From Gordonibacter faecis (lineage in GTDB: Bacteria; Actinomycetota; Coriobacteriia; Coriobacteriales; Eggerthellaceae), in assembly GCF_030077735.1 (NCBI RefSeq), contig NZ_JASJEU010000007.1, positions 62,001 to 126,000 on the forward strand: a DNA stretch of 64,000 nucleotides, written 5' to 3'. Of this stretch, positions 32,985 to 42,359 are shown one piece after another (within the stretch, counting starts at the first letter, position 1; each line of letters opens with the position of its first letter). The notes beneath the pieces were generated by a model, which saw only the letters and a program-made list of their open reading frames with translations, was not told the origin of the DNA and did not search any database. The translations under genes and the position numbers were made by a program.

Positions 32985-35642
32985 TTATTCCTGAATCGAA
33001 GGGATACGCTGCGGAACCAAGTAGTCCTCTTCGAGCGCGTCCCCTTGGTATTTTTCGAAGTTCACCAGGTTGGTGTTGTACCCGGCAACGCCAAATCCCG
33101 AGGTAGCGGGCGAGGTGAACAGATTCTCGGCACCAGCGCGGTCCACGCCGTCCTTATCCACATCCACCCAGGGACCATGCGGTAGCGCAATAACACCAGG
33201 CATAAGGCGCTCGGTCACGCTGGCGGGACGCAGCGACTGGGCCTTCCCATTCCAGATGCGCACCGTGTCACCATCGACGATTCCCTTCTCGGCAGCATCA
33301 ACTGACGAAATGAACACCGGATTTGCAAACGCCTGACGCAGATAGGGCAGGTTGTCGAACTGCGTGTGTGATCGGCGCAGATAGTGCGGATTGAATACCT
33401 GGTAGGGATAGTCGCCCTTCACGCCGTTCGCGAAGTCGGCGAATGACGCCTCGTATCCATTGACGGGGACCTTGTACGTGGGATAGGGCTTCCACACGAA
33501 GCCGTCTTTGGTATAACCGGCGGCATTCAAGGAATCTGCCTTCGTCTGGCTGTAGATTTCGAACTTGCCACTGGGCGTTTCGCGCGGGTTGGCCGTGGGA
33601 TCCTTGATAAAGTCCTGGTAGCCATAATAGGTATACACGTCACCCGGCTTGCGCTCAACCTTGTAGATACCCTTGTCCAAAAATTCGCTCAGGGAGATTA
33701 CGCCCTCTTGCGGCTTGCCTTCGACACCCCAAGAAGAAATGTCATCATCGGTGATGGTGAGGAACGGAACAAACTCGCCGGTGTCGGGAGACTTCATGGT
33801 GGTGCCCGCCAGCATGTTGAAGAACTCCTGCTCATCGCTCAAGGGGAACAGCTCATCGGCGTTGAGCCCCACTTTCGCGGCAAGTTCTTTGGCAATCTGC
33901 TTGTCTGATTTCGCTTCGAAGAGCGGTTCGCACACTTGGGTCGCAGCAATGAGTGCCTCGCGGTTTTTCAGCGTCATAACCGAACCGCCACGCAAGTCAC
34001 CCACCTTTTCCCATTCGGTGATGACAGGCAAAACCACGTCCGAGTACTGCGCCTGAGTGGTGTAGGAGCGCGCCGTGGAGAACACGAAATCAACCTTGCG
34101 CACCGCTTCGATGGCAGAACCGGTATCAAGCAGCGTATTCATGGGGCTGGCCTCGGTGAACACGATGAGACGCGTATCGATGTCTTTGCGGTTCTCGGGC
34201 GGGCACGTAGGCCACGGGCCTCGGCTGTTGAACGTACCGGTCAGGATGGCGCTCCACTGCTCGGGGTCGTTGACAATGTCGGTGATGGGGTTTTTCGGCG
34301 CGGCAGGAGCACCCGATGCGCCCAGATTGAAAATGGTGTCCATGCAGCTGCCCGCACAGTTGTGGTAGGCCTCACCAATCGCATGACCAGGCTTGCCCAA
34401 GTGGCCGCCCATCAGGCCAACTGCCATGTACAGGTAGTTCGCATCGTCTGAGTCATTGGTACGGAACGCCGCGTAGCTGCGGAGCGTGGTAACTGCGTTA
34501 TCCCTTTTGAGCATATCGGCATAAAACACAATGTCCTCGGGCGGCGTGCCACTGATAGCCGATGCCCATTCTGGCGTCTTCGGTTGTCCGTCGTAAGTGC
34601 CCATCACGTAATCGTGGAAATTTTCGTTCACCTTGGCATCGGCGGGCATGCTATTACCGTCAATACCCACCGTATACTTGGCGAGAAAGTCCCAATCGAT
34701 AACTGAACCCTTCTGGGCTTCATCGCTCTTGAACATTTGATAGGCTACTGCCAGCAAAAATGCCGTGTCAGTACCAGGACGCACCTGTATCCACTTTGCG
34801 TTGAAGTGAGCCGCTGTCACGTTATACTCGGGGCCGACGAATACAAACTGGACGCCCGCCTTCTTTGCTTCGTTAAAGTAGTACATATACGTACCGGGAG
34901 ACGCCCATGCCTGGTTGCAGCCGTACAGCACAAGGTAGTCGGCGTTCACCCAGTCGGTGCGGTCGTTCTGCTCGCCAATACCCATGAGCGGCTGTCCCAT
35001 TACCGTGGAGTGGTATACGGCAGTACCCATTGAACCAGAAGTGATGGAACCCACCGCGCCACCCAACGCGTTAATAACGCCTGTGATGTTGCCTTTGACC
35101 TGGCCCGGATACAGGATGGCGCGATTGCCATGCGTGTCGATAGTGTTCTTCAATTCGTCAGCCACAATGTCAAGCGCTTCATCCCAGCTGATGCGCACCC
35201 ATTCGTCCACGCCGCGCAGTTCCTTCTTACCGCCGGTGTGCGGTTCCCAATTTTTGCGCTTCATAGGGTACTTCAGGCGATCGACACCGAATGTGTGCTG
35301 CTTCTTCGAGCGGCCGCGCGGGCAGGCGCGCAGCTGCGGAGCAGCCATGCTGTCTTCCGTTGTGTCGTCAGTCTTCTGGCGCACAACCACGCCATCGACA
35401 ACGTACACTTTGTTCAAACACATGCCGCCGCAGTTGTTGTTGCAGCAGGCGGTGACCCACTTGCCTTCAACGTTCGGATCGAGCTCTTTGTCTCTGGCCG
35501 CGCCTTTGGGTTCCTCTTCGGTCTTTTTCAGCCTGGTCTCGGGCTGGCAACCCGTCAAGGCCAACGTTGCCATGGCAGCGGCGCTTGCTCCAACAAACGA
35601 GCGCCTGGTAATGCTGCCTTTTCCCCGTGTTTGATTGCTCAT
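32985..35642 (-). CDS. Molybdopterin oxidoreductase, DMSO reductase family catalytic subunit
   Basis: An 885-residue Mo-bisMGD enzyme. The Tat signal TRRSFVGASAAAM (about residues 12-24) is followed by LALTGC, a lipobox, so it may be a lipid-anchored exoprotein. A [4Fe-4S] binding region CCNNNCGGMC...ACPRG follows (about residues 68-110), then the molybdopterin and dinucleotide-binding domains. ATG 35642 has GAGGGGG 8 nt upstream; an earlier in-frame start at 35708 would bury the signal. The substrate cannot be told from sequence: DMSO, TMAO, nitrate-like, arsenate or catechol dehydroxylase roles all occur in this superfamily. It heads an operon with a ferredoxin, a chaperone and a two-component system. 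Confidence 0.93.
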   Translation of the reverse strand: MSNQTRGKGSITRRSFVGASAAAMATLALTGCQPETRLKKTEEEPKGAARDKELDPNVEGKWVTACCNNNCGGMCLNKVYVVDGVVVRQKTDDTTEDSMAAPQLRACPRGRSKKQHTFGVDRLKYPMKRKNWEPHTGGKKELRGVDEWVRISWDEALDIVADELKNTIDTHGNRAILYPGQVKGNITGVINALGGAVGSITSGSMGTAVYHSTVMGQPLMGIGEQNDRTDWVNADYLVLYGCNQAWASPGTYMYYFNEAKKAGVQFVFVGPEYNVTAAHFNAKWIQVRPGTDTAFLLAVAYQMFKSDEAQKGSVIDWDFLAKYTVGIDGNSMPADAKVNENFHDYVMGTYDGQPKTPEWASAISGTPPEDIVFYADMLKRDNAVTTLRSYAAFRTNDSDDANYLYMAVGLMGGHLGKPGHAIGEAYHNCAGSCMDTIFNLGASGAPAAPKNPITDIVNDPEQWSAILTGTFNSRGPWPTCPPENRKDIDTRLIVFTEASPMNTLLDTGSAIEAVRKVDFVFSTARSYTTQAQYSDVVLPVITEWEKVGDLRGGSVMTLKNREALIAATQVCEPLFEAKSDKQIAKELAAKVGLNADELFPLSDEQEFFNMLAGTTMKSPDTGEFVPFLTITDDDISSWGVEGKPQEGVISLSEFLDKGIYKVERKPGDVYTYYGYQDFIKDPTANPRETPSGKFEIYSQTKADSLNAAGYTKDGFVWKPYPTYKVPVNGYEASFADFANGVKGDYPYQVFNPHYLRRSHTQFDNLPYLRQAFANPVFISSVDAAEKGIVDGDTVRIWNGKAQSLRPASVTERLMPGVIALPHGPWVDVDKDGVDRAGAENLFTSPATSGFGVAGYNTNLVNFEKYQGDALEEDYLVPQRIPSIQE

Positions 35643-35720
35643 GTGCAATCCCCCTCTCGTTGATACTCGCCCTTCCTTGCACGCTTTCAGTGACTCTTCG
35701 GTGAACAAGGTTGCAGGCTG

Positions 35721-35749
35721 AGTATTGCAAACGGAAAGATGCCACTCAA
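35721..35749 (-). promoter_or_regulatory. Putative promoter of the reductase operon
   Basis: TTGAGT (-35, 35749-35744) and AATACT (-10, 35726-35721) on the minus strand are separated by 17 bp, about 80 bp before the catalytic subunit start. Confidence 0.55.
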
Positions 35750-35759
35750 TTGAATCGGC

Positions 35760-35775
35760 TGTAATAGATATTACA
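35760..35775. promoter_or_regulatory. Palindrome upstream of the reductase promoter
   Basis: TGTAATAGATATTACA, a perfect 6+6 dyad (TGTAAT/ATTACA). It is centred about 53 bp upstream of the expected transcription start, where an activator would bind. The regulator is not known; the OmpR-type regulator of the operon or a Crp/Fnr-type protein are candidates. Confidence 0.45.
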
Positions 35776-35847
35776 TTTTTGAAATAAGTGTTGAGGTGTG
35801 GAAGGTGGTTACAGGGGGGTTGTTTGAGCGTGCTGCTGGCTGCTGGT

Positions 35848-38067
35848 CTACAGATTCACCACGTTCAGTGCTGGATCGGCGGAGCGCATGGACTCTACTA
35901 TTTCTTCATGGCAGGTGAAGAGCACCACCTGGCGCACGGTTGCCAGTTCAGCTAGCGCGCGAGCGGCGCCTTCGCGGCGGCGGGTATCGAAGTTTACGAG
36001 GATGTCGTCGGCCAGGATGGGCACCGAGCGACCCACGTTGTCGGCCGTAAGCAACAGCGCAATACGCAGCGCCAGGTAGAGCTGCTGGCACGTGCCGAGC
36101 GACAGGTGCACGGGTTCGCGCGTAGTTTTTACGGCGTCGGTCACCGTAAGTTTGCCCCCAGGTGTCATGGCCACCTTCGTCCAGCGACCATCGGTCATGA
36201 GAGAAAGCAGGCGGCTGGCCTGGCGATATACCTCGGGCTGGCTCTTCGATTCCCACGCGCCAATGGCTGCTTCCAGCATGCGTTTGGCCAGAAGCAGGCG
36301 CGCGTAGTCCTGCGCGCTTTCGTTTTGGCGGGTGCGCACCTGCTGGTAGCGCAGCTTTATTTCGTCGAAGCTGCGGGCGCGTTCGGCCTGCGACAGCTCC
36401 TGCTTGAGTTCGCCGTAGCGACGGTTGAGGTTCTCGCTGGCCTCTAGCAGACCCGCGCGCTGGCGGGTTTTTTGGTCGATGGCAGCGTCCAGCGACGCGA
36501 TTGACGCGTCGTCGGGTAGCGCAGCACGGCGCAGAATGCGTATGCGTTCGCGCTCTACCTCAACCAGGCTTTCTTCCACCGACGAGAGGCGCGCAACAAG
36601 GGCCTGTTGGCGCTGGAAGAAGAGGCCTTCGGCGGCGCGGGCTTCGCGCGCCTCATCAAGCAACGTGCGTGCGCTACGCAACGAACCCTGCGCGGCGGCG
36701 AGGCCCGCCTCGTCCAGCTGCGCGTGCACACGACCGGCCAGCTGTTCTTGCGCGGCCAGACACGCTTCCAGCTTCTTTTTGTCTTGCAGCATGACCCACT
36801 TCGCGTCCTGCTTGCGGGCCTCTTGCGCCTCGGCGGCTTTGTCGGGACGGAACAACATAACGAGCGCTGCTGCGGCCAGCATCAGGGCAAATACCACCAG
36901 ACCAATGCCGAGCGCCGTAAACGACAGGCTGTTGATGTCGCGCCCGTGCATGAACAGCGGCAGACCCGCCGCCACAAACACCAGCGGCAACACGATGGAA
37001 AGCCCCACCTGCACGCGGCGCTGGCTGCGGCGTTTCTCGCGCGCCTCGCTGGCGCCTTCCGTTTCCAGCAGCGCCTCGTAGGCGGCCGTGGAGGCGGCGT
37101 AGTTGTCCTTCGCGAGATCAACGCTGTGGGCGCATTTCGCCTGTTCATCGGCCAGGGCATCGATGCGGTCACGCAGGTGGCGTTCGTCTGCGGTGCCCAG
37201 GTTGACAAGGGCCGGATCTTTGGTGCGACCATGGAGGCGCTGCTCAGCGTGCAGCGCTGCTTCGTCTTCGCGCAGGGCGTCGCGCTGGCGCTTGTATTCG
37301 GCGCGCTGCGTGTCGAGTTTTTCTAGGCTGGCGCGCTGCGCTGTCAGCGTTTCGATGGCGGTGTTCAGCGCGTCAATGCGCGCGAGCATCTGCGCACGCT
37401 CAGGTGCCAGCTCGTGGAATTCCTTGTCGCGCGCCTTGTAGCGTTCGGCCTCGTCGGCCGCGGCCGCCATCTGAGCACGCAGGTCGTCCTGCTCAGCGGC
37501 CAGATTCGCAAGCGAATGTTCGATGCCCGCCGCTTTCGACGTGTATTCCGCGAGGCGCGCCTGCACCTCGGCGAGGGCGTGGGCGGGGCTCGCGCCCGTG
37601 CCCGACCCTACCGTCAGCAGCTTTGCCGTGATGTCGGTGGTGTTGCGCAGGCTACGCAACTCGTCGCTGGTCAGGGAGAACATCGTTTGGAACGTTTCCT
37701 TGTCGATGTCGTCCACCAGCTCGGTTGCACCCTGTAGGCCGTCGGCGTTTCGCGCGCGAGAGAGCACCCACCCCTCAGGCGGTTCTTCCTCGCCATTATC
37801 CGCGTCGCCGGGGCGCGGCGCGAAAAACAGCGAACCCGCGCGCTCGGCGTTGCTGGGGCGGTACGTATTGCGCGTGCCGCGGGCCTCTTCCCAGCCAAAC
37901 AGCACGCCGCCCACAAACGACGCCAGCGTAGACTTGCCCGCCTCGTTGTGGCCGAACACTACGTTCAATCCCGGCGCGAACGGCCCAACCACCTTGTCGG
38001 TGAACGCGCCGAAGCTTTCCATTTTCACGCGCTCAAGGTAGGGAGCATGGCCTTGATCAGGCATCAT
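35848..38067 (-). CDS. YhaN-like AAA ATPase (SbcC/Rad50-related)
   Basis: A 739-residue ATPase with a Walker A in VVFGHNEAGKSTLASF (about residues 36-51), long coiled-coil arms (about 180-330 and 420-560), two central transmembrane helices (about 358-420) and a C-terminal ABC signature/Walker B half (HLSLGTCQQLYLALRIA; PILADDILVNFD). Two transmembrane helices in the middle of the coil are characteristic of YhaN and absent from SbcC. Its start overlaps the stop of the nuclease gene by 4 nt, so the two form a couple, like B. subtilis yhaO-yhaN. A DNA-end processing or repair role is inferred from the family. Confidence 0.88.
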   Translation of the reverse strand: MMPDQGHAPYLERVKMESFGAFTDKVVGPFAPGLNVVFGHNEAGKSTLASFVGGVLFGWEEARGTRNTYRPSNAERAGSLFFAPRPGDADNGEEEPPEGWVLSRARNADGLQGATELVDDIDKETFQTMFSLTSDELRSLRNTTDITAKLLTVGSGTGASPAHALAEVQARLAEYTSKAAGIEHSLANLAAEQDDLRAQMAAAADEAERYKARDKEFHELAPERAQMLARIDALNTAIETLTAQRASLEKLDTQRAEYKRQRDALREDEAALHAEQRLHGRTKDPALVNLGTADERHLRDRIDALADEQAKCAHSVDLAKDNYAASTAAYEALLETEGASEAREKRRSQRRVQVGLSIVLPLVFVAAGLPLFMHGRDINSLSFTALGIGLVVFALMLAAAALVMLFRPDKAAEAQEARKQDAKWVMLQDKKKLEACLAAQEQLAGRVHAQLDEAGLAAAQGSLRSARTLLDEAREARAAEGLFFQRQQALVARLSSVEESLVEVERERIRILRRAALPDDASIASLDAAIDQKTRQRAGLLEASENLNRRYGELKQELSQAERARSFDEIKLRYQQVRTRQNESAQDYARLLLAKRMLEAAIGAWESKSQPEVYRQASRLLSLMTDGRWTKVAMTPGGKLTVTDAVKTTREPVHLSLGTCQQLYLALRIALLLTADNVGRSVPILADDILVNFDTRRREGAARALAELATVRQVVLFTCHEEIVESMRSADPALNVVNL

Positions 38068-39347
38068 TCGTCCCCCCTATTCAGCAAGTCAAGCACCAGG
38101 TTCTCGGCGTCCGCCGCCAAATCGTCGATGCGGCGCGCAAAGGCGCTGGGCAGCTGCACATTCTTCTTCAGGAATTCCTCCTGAAGATACGCCATTTCTT
38201 CGTCGCTGTCCGCGCGCAGCGCGTCCGCCACCTGCAAGAACACGGCGGGGAACAAGCCTTCGCGGCGCAGTGCCTCCTTGTCGCAGGGCCTGGTGGTGGC
38301 GTCAATCAGCGCATCGCAGAAGAAGGAGGGGTAGCCATCGTTGATGTGTTTGCGCAGATCTTCCACCACGCCGGGGCGCGCGAGCACCGCATGCAGCGGC
38401 GTGGCGCCCGTCAGCGTTATGCGCGCGCACATTTCTTCGCAGTGCGCCTTGCCGTTCGCGCGGAACAGTTCGCGCATAATTTTGTCGGTGACATCGCCCA
38501 CATTCGCGCAATCGGTCACGTCCACGTCCAGGCGCTGCCACACCACACTGGCCGTAGGCACGAATTCCACGCTGTTGCGCCGCCCTTCCTCCAGCGTCAC
38601 CACAAAGCAGCCGCGCTCGCCTGTTTCTTTGATATCGCGGCCCTGGATGCAGCCCGAAAATACGATACGCGGGTCGTCGAACGAGGGGCGCGCGAACTTC
38701 TGGTGGATGTGGCCGAGCGCCCAGTAGTCCACGCCCGCACGCAGCAGCGCGGCCGTGTTGGTAGGAGCTTTCACCGGGTCGAGATCGAGGCCGGTGTGCA
38801 GCACACCCACGACGAAGGGTGCGCTGGCCGCGTCGGGCGCTTCGCCCGCGAGCGCCTCAATGGCAGCCGCGCGCGTCAGGCCCGAGGAAATGTCCTCGTC
38901 AGCGGGCCATGTTTGGTTGTAATAGCCGCGCCCGCAGATAAGTGCCAGCGTTTCGCCGTCCTTGCGGAAGGCGGCGAAGCCGGGCTTGTCGGCCGGCAGC
39001 ATAACGGTATTCGGCGGGAACGCAAAGAAGTCGCGCTGCCACGAGGTGAAGGGGTCGTGGTTACCCGTGCACAAATACACGGGGATGCCCGCTTCGTCCA
39101 AGCGGTGCAGTCCTTTGAAAAAGTGCAGGTAGTCGCCGTAAGAGGCGCGCGCCGTGTCGAAGATGTCGCCCGCGATGACCACGAAATCTACCGCGCGCGA
39201 CACCGCCGCGTCAATCACGCGATCATACGCCTCGGGGATGGCGTCAAGCAGCCTATTCGCCCAGGCGTCAGACAGCGCACGCACGCCGCGGAACGGCGCC
39301 CCCAGATGGAGGTCGGCTGCGTGGATGAATGTGAGTTTTTTCGCCAT
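38064..39347 (-). CDS. YhaO/SbcD-like metallophosphoesterase
   Basis: A 427-residue calcineurin-like phosphoesterase. Metal-binding motifs are FIHAADLHLGAPF (residues about 6-18), VIAGDIFD (about 58-65), GNHDP (about 97-101) and, further on, GHIHQKF. This is the Mre11/SbcD signature set. It lies upstream of, and overlaps, the YhaN-like ATPase gene, and the two would form a nuclease-ATPase complex acting on DNA ends. It is 39 bp downstream of dnaB on the same strand. Confidence 0.9.
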   Translation of the reverse strand: MAKKLTFIHAADLHLGAPFRGVRALSDAWANRLLDAIPEAYDRVIDAAVSRAVDFVVIAGDIFDTARASYGDYLHFFKGLHRLDEAGIPVYLCTGNHDPFTSWQRDFFAFPPNTVMLPADKPGFAAFRKDGETLALICGRGYYNQTWPADEDISSGLTRAAAIEALAGEAPDAASAPFVVGVLHTGLDLDPVKAPTNTAALLRAGVDYWALGHIHQKFARPSFDDPRIVFSGCIQGRDIKETGERGCFVVTLEEGRRNSVEFVPTASVVWQRLDVDVTDCANVGDVTDKIMRELFRANGKAHCEEMCARITLTGATPLHAVLARPGVVEDLRKHINDGYPSFFCDALIDATTRPCDKEALRREGLFPAVFLQVADALRADSDEEMAYLQEEFLKKNVQLPSAFARRIDDLAADAENLVLDLLNRGDE

Positions 39348-39386
39348 GGCGGTAAGTGTAACGCGACCGCGCCCCGCGCGGGCCGG

Positions 39387-40799
39387 CTAGTACCCGCCTG
39401 CGCGCGAATCGTCGATGAAATCCATGAAGCGCGTGTACTCGGGGTTGAAGGCGAGCGGAATGTCGCGCGTGGGACCGTTACGGTGCTTCGCCACAATAAG
39501 TTCGGCGGTGCCCAGGTCTGGGCGGTCTTCGCTTTCGGCTTCCACCTCGTCCATACTGCGGTCGATGAACATAACGATGTCGGCGTCCTGTTCGATAGAA
39601 CCCGATTCGCGCAGGTCAGAGAGCATCGGGCGCTTCTTGCCGCGCATTTCCACGGCACGCGACAGCTGCGAGAGCGCGATAACCGGCATGTCCATTTCCT
39701 TCGCGAGCACCTTCAGGCCTCGCGAGATTTCGCCCACCTCAACGGCTCGGTTGCCGTCGCGGCGCGTTTGCGGCGGCTGCATGAGCTGCAGGTAGTCCAC
39801 GATGATGAGGCCTTTGCCCTCCGCGCGGCGCAGTTCGCGGCGCGCCTTGGCGCGCGCTTCCAGGATGGACAAACCCGGCGAGTCGTCGATGTACAGCTCC
39901 AGGTTCGAAAGCGTGTTGGTGGCATCGGCGATGGCGCCCCAGTCGCCTTCGGAGATGAAACCGCCGCGAATCTTCGACAAGCTGACGCGGGCCTCGGCGC
40001 ACAAGATACGCTGCACCAGCTGGCCCGCGCTCATTTCCAGGGAGAAGAACGCCACGGCCGCGCCCGACTTCGCCGCGTTCACGGCCAGGTTCAGCGCAAA
40101 CGACGTCTTACCAACACCGGGGCGCGCCGCCAGAATAACCAGGTCACCGCCGCGAAAGCCGTGGAACAAGTCGTCGGCATCCTTGAAGCCGGTGGGCACG
40201 CCGGCCATGTGATCCTTCTGCTCGGCCAGGCGCGACAGCTCTTCGAAGGCGTCAATCAGCAGCGTGTCCATCTTTGCAAAGGTGGACGACACGCGCTTTT
40301 CGGTGACGTTGAAGAGCGTTTTTTCGGCCTCTTCCACCACCTCGTCCAGGTTGTCGGGCGCGTCGTAGGCCAGCGCGTTGATTGAGGCCGAGGCGTAAAT
40401 AAGTTCGCGCAGAATGGCGGTACGTTTCACAATGTCGGCGTGGTTTTGCCAGTTCGTGAGCGCGAACGTGTTGTCCGCCAACTCAATGAGATAGGGCTTA
40501 CCACCCACGGCCTCCAGCTGTCCTGTCGCGTTCAAGTTGTCCGCGAGCGATATCTGGTCGATGGGAATGCGGCGGTTGTTCAGTTCGCACACCGCTTCGA
40601 AGATGATGCGGTGGGCCGGACGGTAGAACGCCTCCGGCTTCAGCTTCAGGATGAGTTCTTCCACCGCTTCGGCGTTCAGCATGCATGCCGCCAAGACCGA
40701 CTTTTCGGCCTCGATGTTTTGCGGCATGGGTTTATTGCGGGCCGCGGTTCCTTCGTTGAAGTCAGTTGCTTTAGTGGGGGCTTGGGTCGCAGGTGGCAT
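39387..40799 (-). CDS. dnaB: Replicative DNA helicase
   Basis: A 470-residue hexameric helicase that unwinds the fork. The N-terminal DnaB collar domain begins MPQNIEAEKSVLAACML (about residues 25-41). The RecA-like C-terminal domain has Walker A (LAARPGVGKTSFALN, about 220) and Walker B (LIIVDYLQLM, about 332), and ALSQLSRAVE. No intein is present. AAGGAACGAA precedes the ATG. It follows the ribosomal protein/ssb cluster, a common arrangement near origins. Confidence 0.97.
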   Translation of the reverse strand: MPPATQAPTKATDFNEGTAARNKPMPQNIEAEKSVLAACMLNAEAVEELILKLKPEAFYRPAHRIIFEAVCELNNRRIPIDQISLADNLNATGQLEAVGGKPYLIELADNTFALTNWQNHADIVKRTAILRELIYASASINALAYDAPDNLDEVVEEAEKTLFNVTEKRVSSTFAKMDTLLIDAFEELSRLAEQKDHMAGVPTGFKDADDLFHGFRGGDLVILAARPGVGKTSFALNLAVNAAKSGAAVAFFSLEMSAGQLVQRILCAEARVSLSKIRGGFISEGDWGAIADATNTLSNLELYIDDSPGLSILEARAKARRELRRAEGKGLIIVDYLQLMQPPQTRRDGNRAVEVGEISRGLKVLAKEMDMPVIALSQLSRAVEMRGKKRPMLSDLRESGSIEQDADIVMFIDRSMDEVEAESEDRPDLGTAELIVAKHRNGPTRDIPLAFNPEYTRFMDFIDDSRAGGY

Positions 40800-40924
40800 T
40801 TCGTTCCTTCGCGCGCAGAGTCTCTTGGCTTTTCACCGCTTATAGTAGCGCATACGTTGTTGCAGGTCACATGTTATTTTTCTCGCCATATGAGGCTGGC
40901 GGACGCTTTCCACCACACAACAGG

Positions 40925-40962
40925 AAACCCCCTTCGTCGCCAAGTGGGCGAAGGGGGTTTTC
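40925..40962 (-). terminator. Stem-loop between rplI and dnaB
   Basis: A 12-bp perfect stem (AAACCCCCTTCG/CGAAGGGGGTTT) with a 14-nt loop, 40 bp past the rplI stop. The T tract is short, so termination may be partial and dnaB may receive read-through. Confidence 0.6.
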
Positions 40963-41001
40963 CACGGTTTTCCACACCGCGTAAGTGTGGAGAAAACTTT
41001 T

Positions 41002-41547
41002 TTACTCGGCGGACTCAGCCTCGGCGGGAGCCTCAACTTCCTCCACAACTTCGACGGTTTCCTCAACCTCGACGACCTCGGCCTCAGCCTCGGCAGGCGC
41101 ATTGATGTCGCCAACCAGCAGCTTCACGGTGGTCTTGATGTCGCGGTAGATGGAGATGGCCACCTCGTGCTCGCCAGCCGTCTTGATGGCATGGCCCAGT
41201 TCGATGCGGCGCTTGTCAACCTCAACCTCGGTGGAGGCCTTGATGGCGTCGGCAATCATGACGGCGGTCACGGAGCCGAACAGCTGGCCCTCTTCGCCCA
41301 CCTTCGCGTCCACCTTCACCACGGTGCCCTCAAGGGCGGCCTTCAGCTTCTCAGCATCGGAGATACGATTCTCCTCGCGCTTCGCAATGTTATGCTTGCG
41401 CTGCTCAAGCTGCTTGAGGTTGCCCTTCGTAGCCGGAAGGGCAATTTTCTCGGGGTACAGATAGTTATTGGCGAAGCCGGGGGCAACGTCTACAACGTCG
41501 CCTTCACCGCCCTTGCCCTTCAATTCTTGGAGCAGGATGACTTTCAT
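41002..41547 (-). CDS. rplI: 50S ribosomal protein L9
   Basis: A 181-residue L9: N-terminal domain MKVILLQELKGKGGEGDVVDV with the N-terminal signature, a connecting helix (KGNLKQLEQRKHNIAKREEN) and the C-terminal RNA-binding domain ending near residue 147. A Glu/Val/Ala-rich acidic tail of about 34 residues follows, which typical L9 (about 150 residues) lacks. It is the last gene of the rpsF-ssb-rpsR-rplI set, 14 bp after rpsR. Confidence 0.97.
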   Translation of the reverse strand: MKVILLQELKGKGGEGDVVDVAPGFANNYLYPEKIALPATKGNLKQLEQRKHNIAKREENRISDAEKLKAALEGTVVKVDAKVGEEGQLFGSVTAVMIADAIKASTEVEVDKRRIELGHAIKTAGEHEVAISIYRDIKTTVKLLVGDINAPAEAEAEVVEVEETVEVVEEVEAPAEAESAE

Positions 41548-41561
41548 GGAACCTCCTTCGC

Positions 41562-41822
41562 CTAACGGCTGCGACGATCGCCGCGGCCGCTGATGGCGGG
41601 GACCGCGTAGGGCATCAAAGCCATCTCGCGCGCACGCTTCACGGCGTTCGCGACGTCGCGCTGGTGCTGGGTGCAGGCACCCGTCACGCGGCGCGGCTTG
41701 ATCTTTCCGCGATCGGTAACGTATTTGCGCAGCATTTGCGTGTCTTTGTAGTCGATGTACTGCGCATCGTCCTTGCAGAACTGGCAGTACTTGCGACGCG
41801 GCTGCTTCGCGTAATCGGACAT
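41562..41822 (-). CDS. rpsR: 30S ribosomal protein S18
   Basis: An 86-residue S18: RKYCQFCKD, IDYKDTQMLRKYVTDRGKI, and the conserved PRRVTGACTQHQRDVANAVKRAREMALMPY. Includes the two-cysteine N-terminus (CQFC) of zinc-binding-type S18 paralogues. It lies 18 bp after ssb. Confidence 0.97.
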   Translation of the reverse strand: MSDYAKQPRRKYCQFCKDDAQYIDYKDTQMLRKYVTDRGKIKPRRVTGACTQHQRDVANAVKRAREMALMPYAVPAISGRGDRRSR

Positions 41823-41840
41823 TTCACAAACCTCTTTCGC

Positions 41841-42308
41841 TTAGAACGGGATGTCTTCGTCATAAACCGAAGAAGAGGCATCAACCACCGGTGCGGCGAC
41901 CACAGGGGCCGCGGCCGGGGCGTAGCCGCCCGCGTTTCCGCCGTAGGATGCGTTGCCGCCGCCGTACGACGAATCGCTGTTGCGACTTGACATGAACTCA
42001 AGCTCGTCGACGATTACCTCAATCTTGCTGCGCTTCTGACCTTCGCGTTCCCACTGGCTCCAGCGGAGCTTGCCCTCAATGGACACCTTGGTGCCCTTGG
42101 TGAGGAAACGGGAAAGGCTTTCAGCGCGCGCGCCAAACATCGTGCAATCGATGAAGTTGGGATAGTCTTCCCACTCGCCCGTCTGCTGGTTCTTACGACG
42201 ATCGTTCACAGCCACGCCGAATCCGAGGACCGGCAGGCCGCTGGCCGTCGAGCGCAGCTCGGGGTCGCGCGTCAGGTTTCCGCTGATGATAACTCGGTTA
42301 ATGCTCAT
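41841..42308 (-). CDS. ssb: Single-stranded DNA-binding protein
   Basis: A 155-residue SSB: OB-fold (INRVIISGNLTRDPELRSTA..., WEDYPNFIDCTMFG, about residues 3-105), a Gly/Ala/Tyr-rich linker, and the acidic C-terminal tip DEDIPF that binds partner proteins. Between rpsF and rpsR, the usual bacterial order, 51 bp after rpsF. Confidence 0.97.
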   Translation of the reverse strand: MSINRVIISGNLTRDPELRSTASGLPVLGFGVAVNDRRKNQQTGEWEDYPNFIDCTMFGARAESLSRFLTKGTKVSIEGKLRWSQWEREGQKRSKIEVIVDELEFMSSRNSDSSYGGGNASYGGNAGGYAPAAAPVVAAPVVDASSSVYDEDIPF

Positions 42309-42359
42309 GTCTTCTACCTCTTCTCATGCCGGGCGCCGAAAGTGGCGCCTTCACGTGCT

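Noticed and set aside
38346..40385. A 679-residue open frame on the plus strand
   Set aside because: Antisense to the YhaO-like gene and dnaB, with the same reverse-frame composition and no motif.
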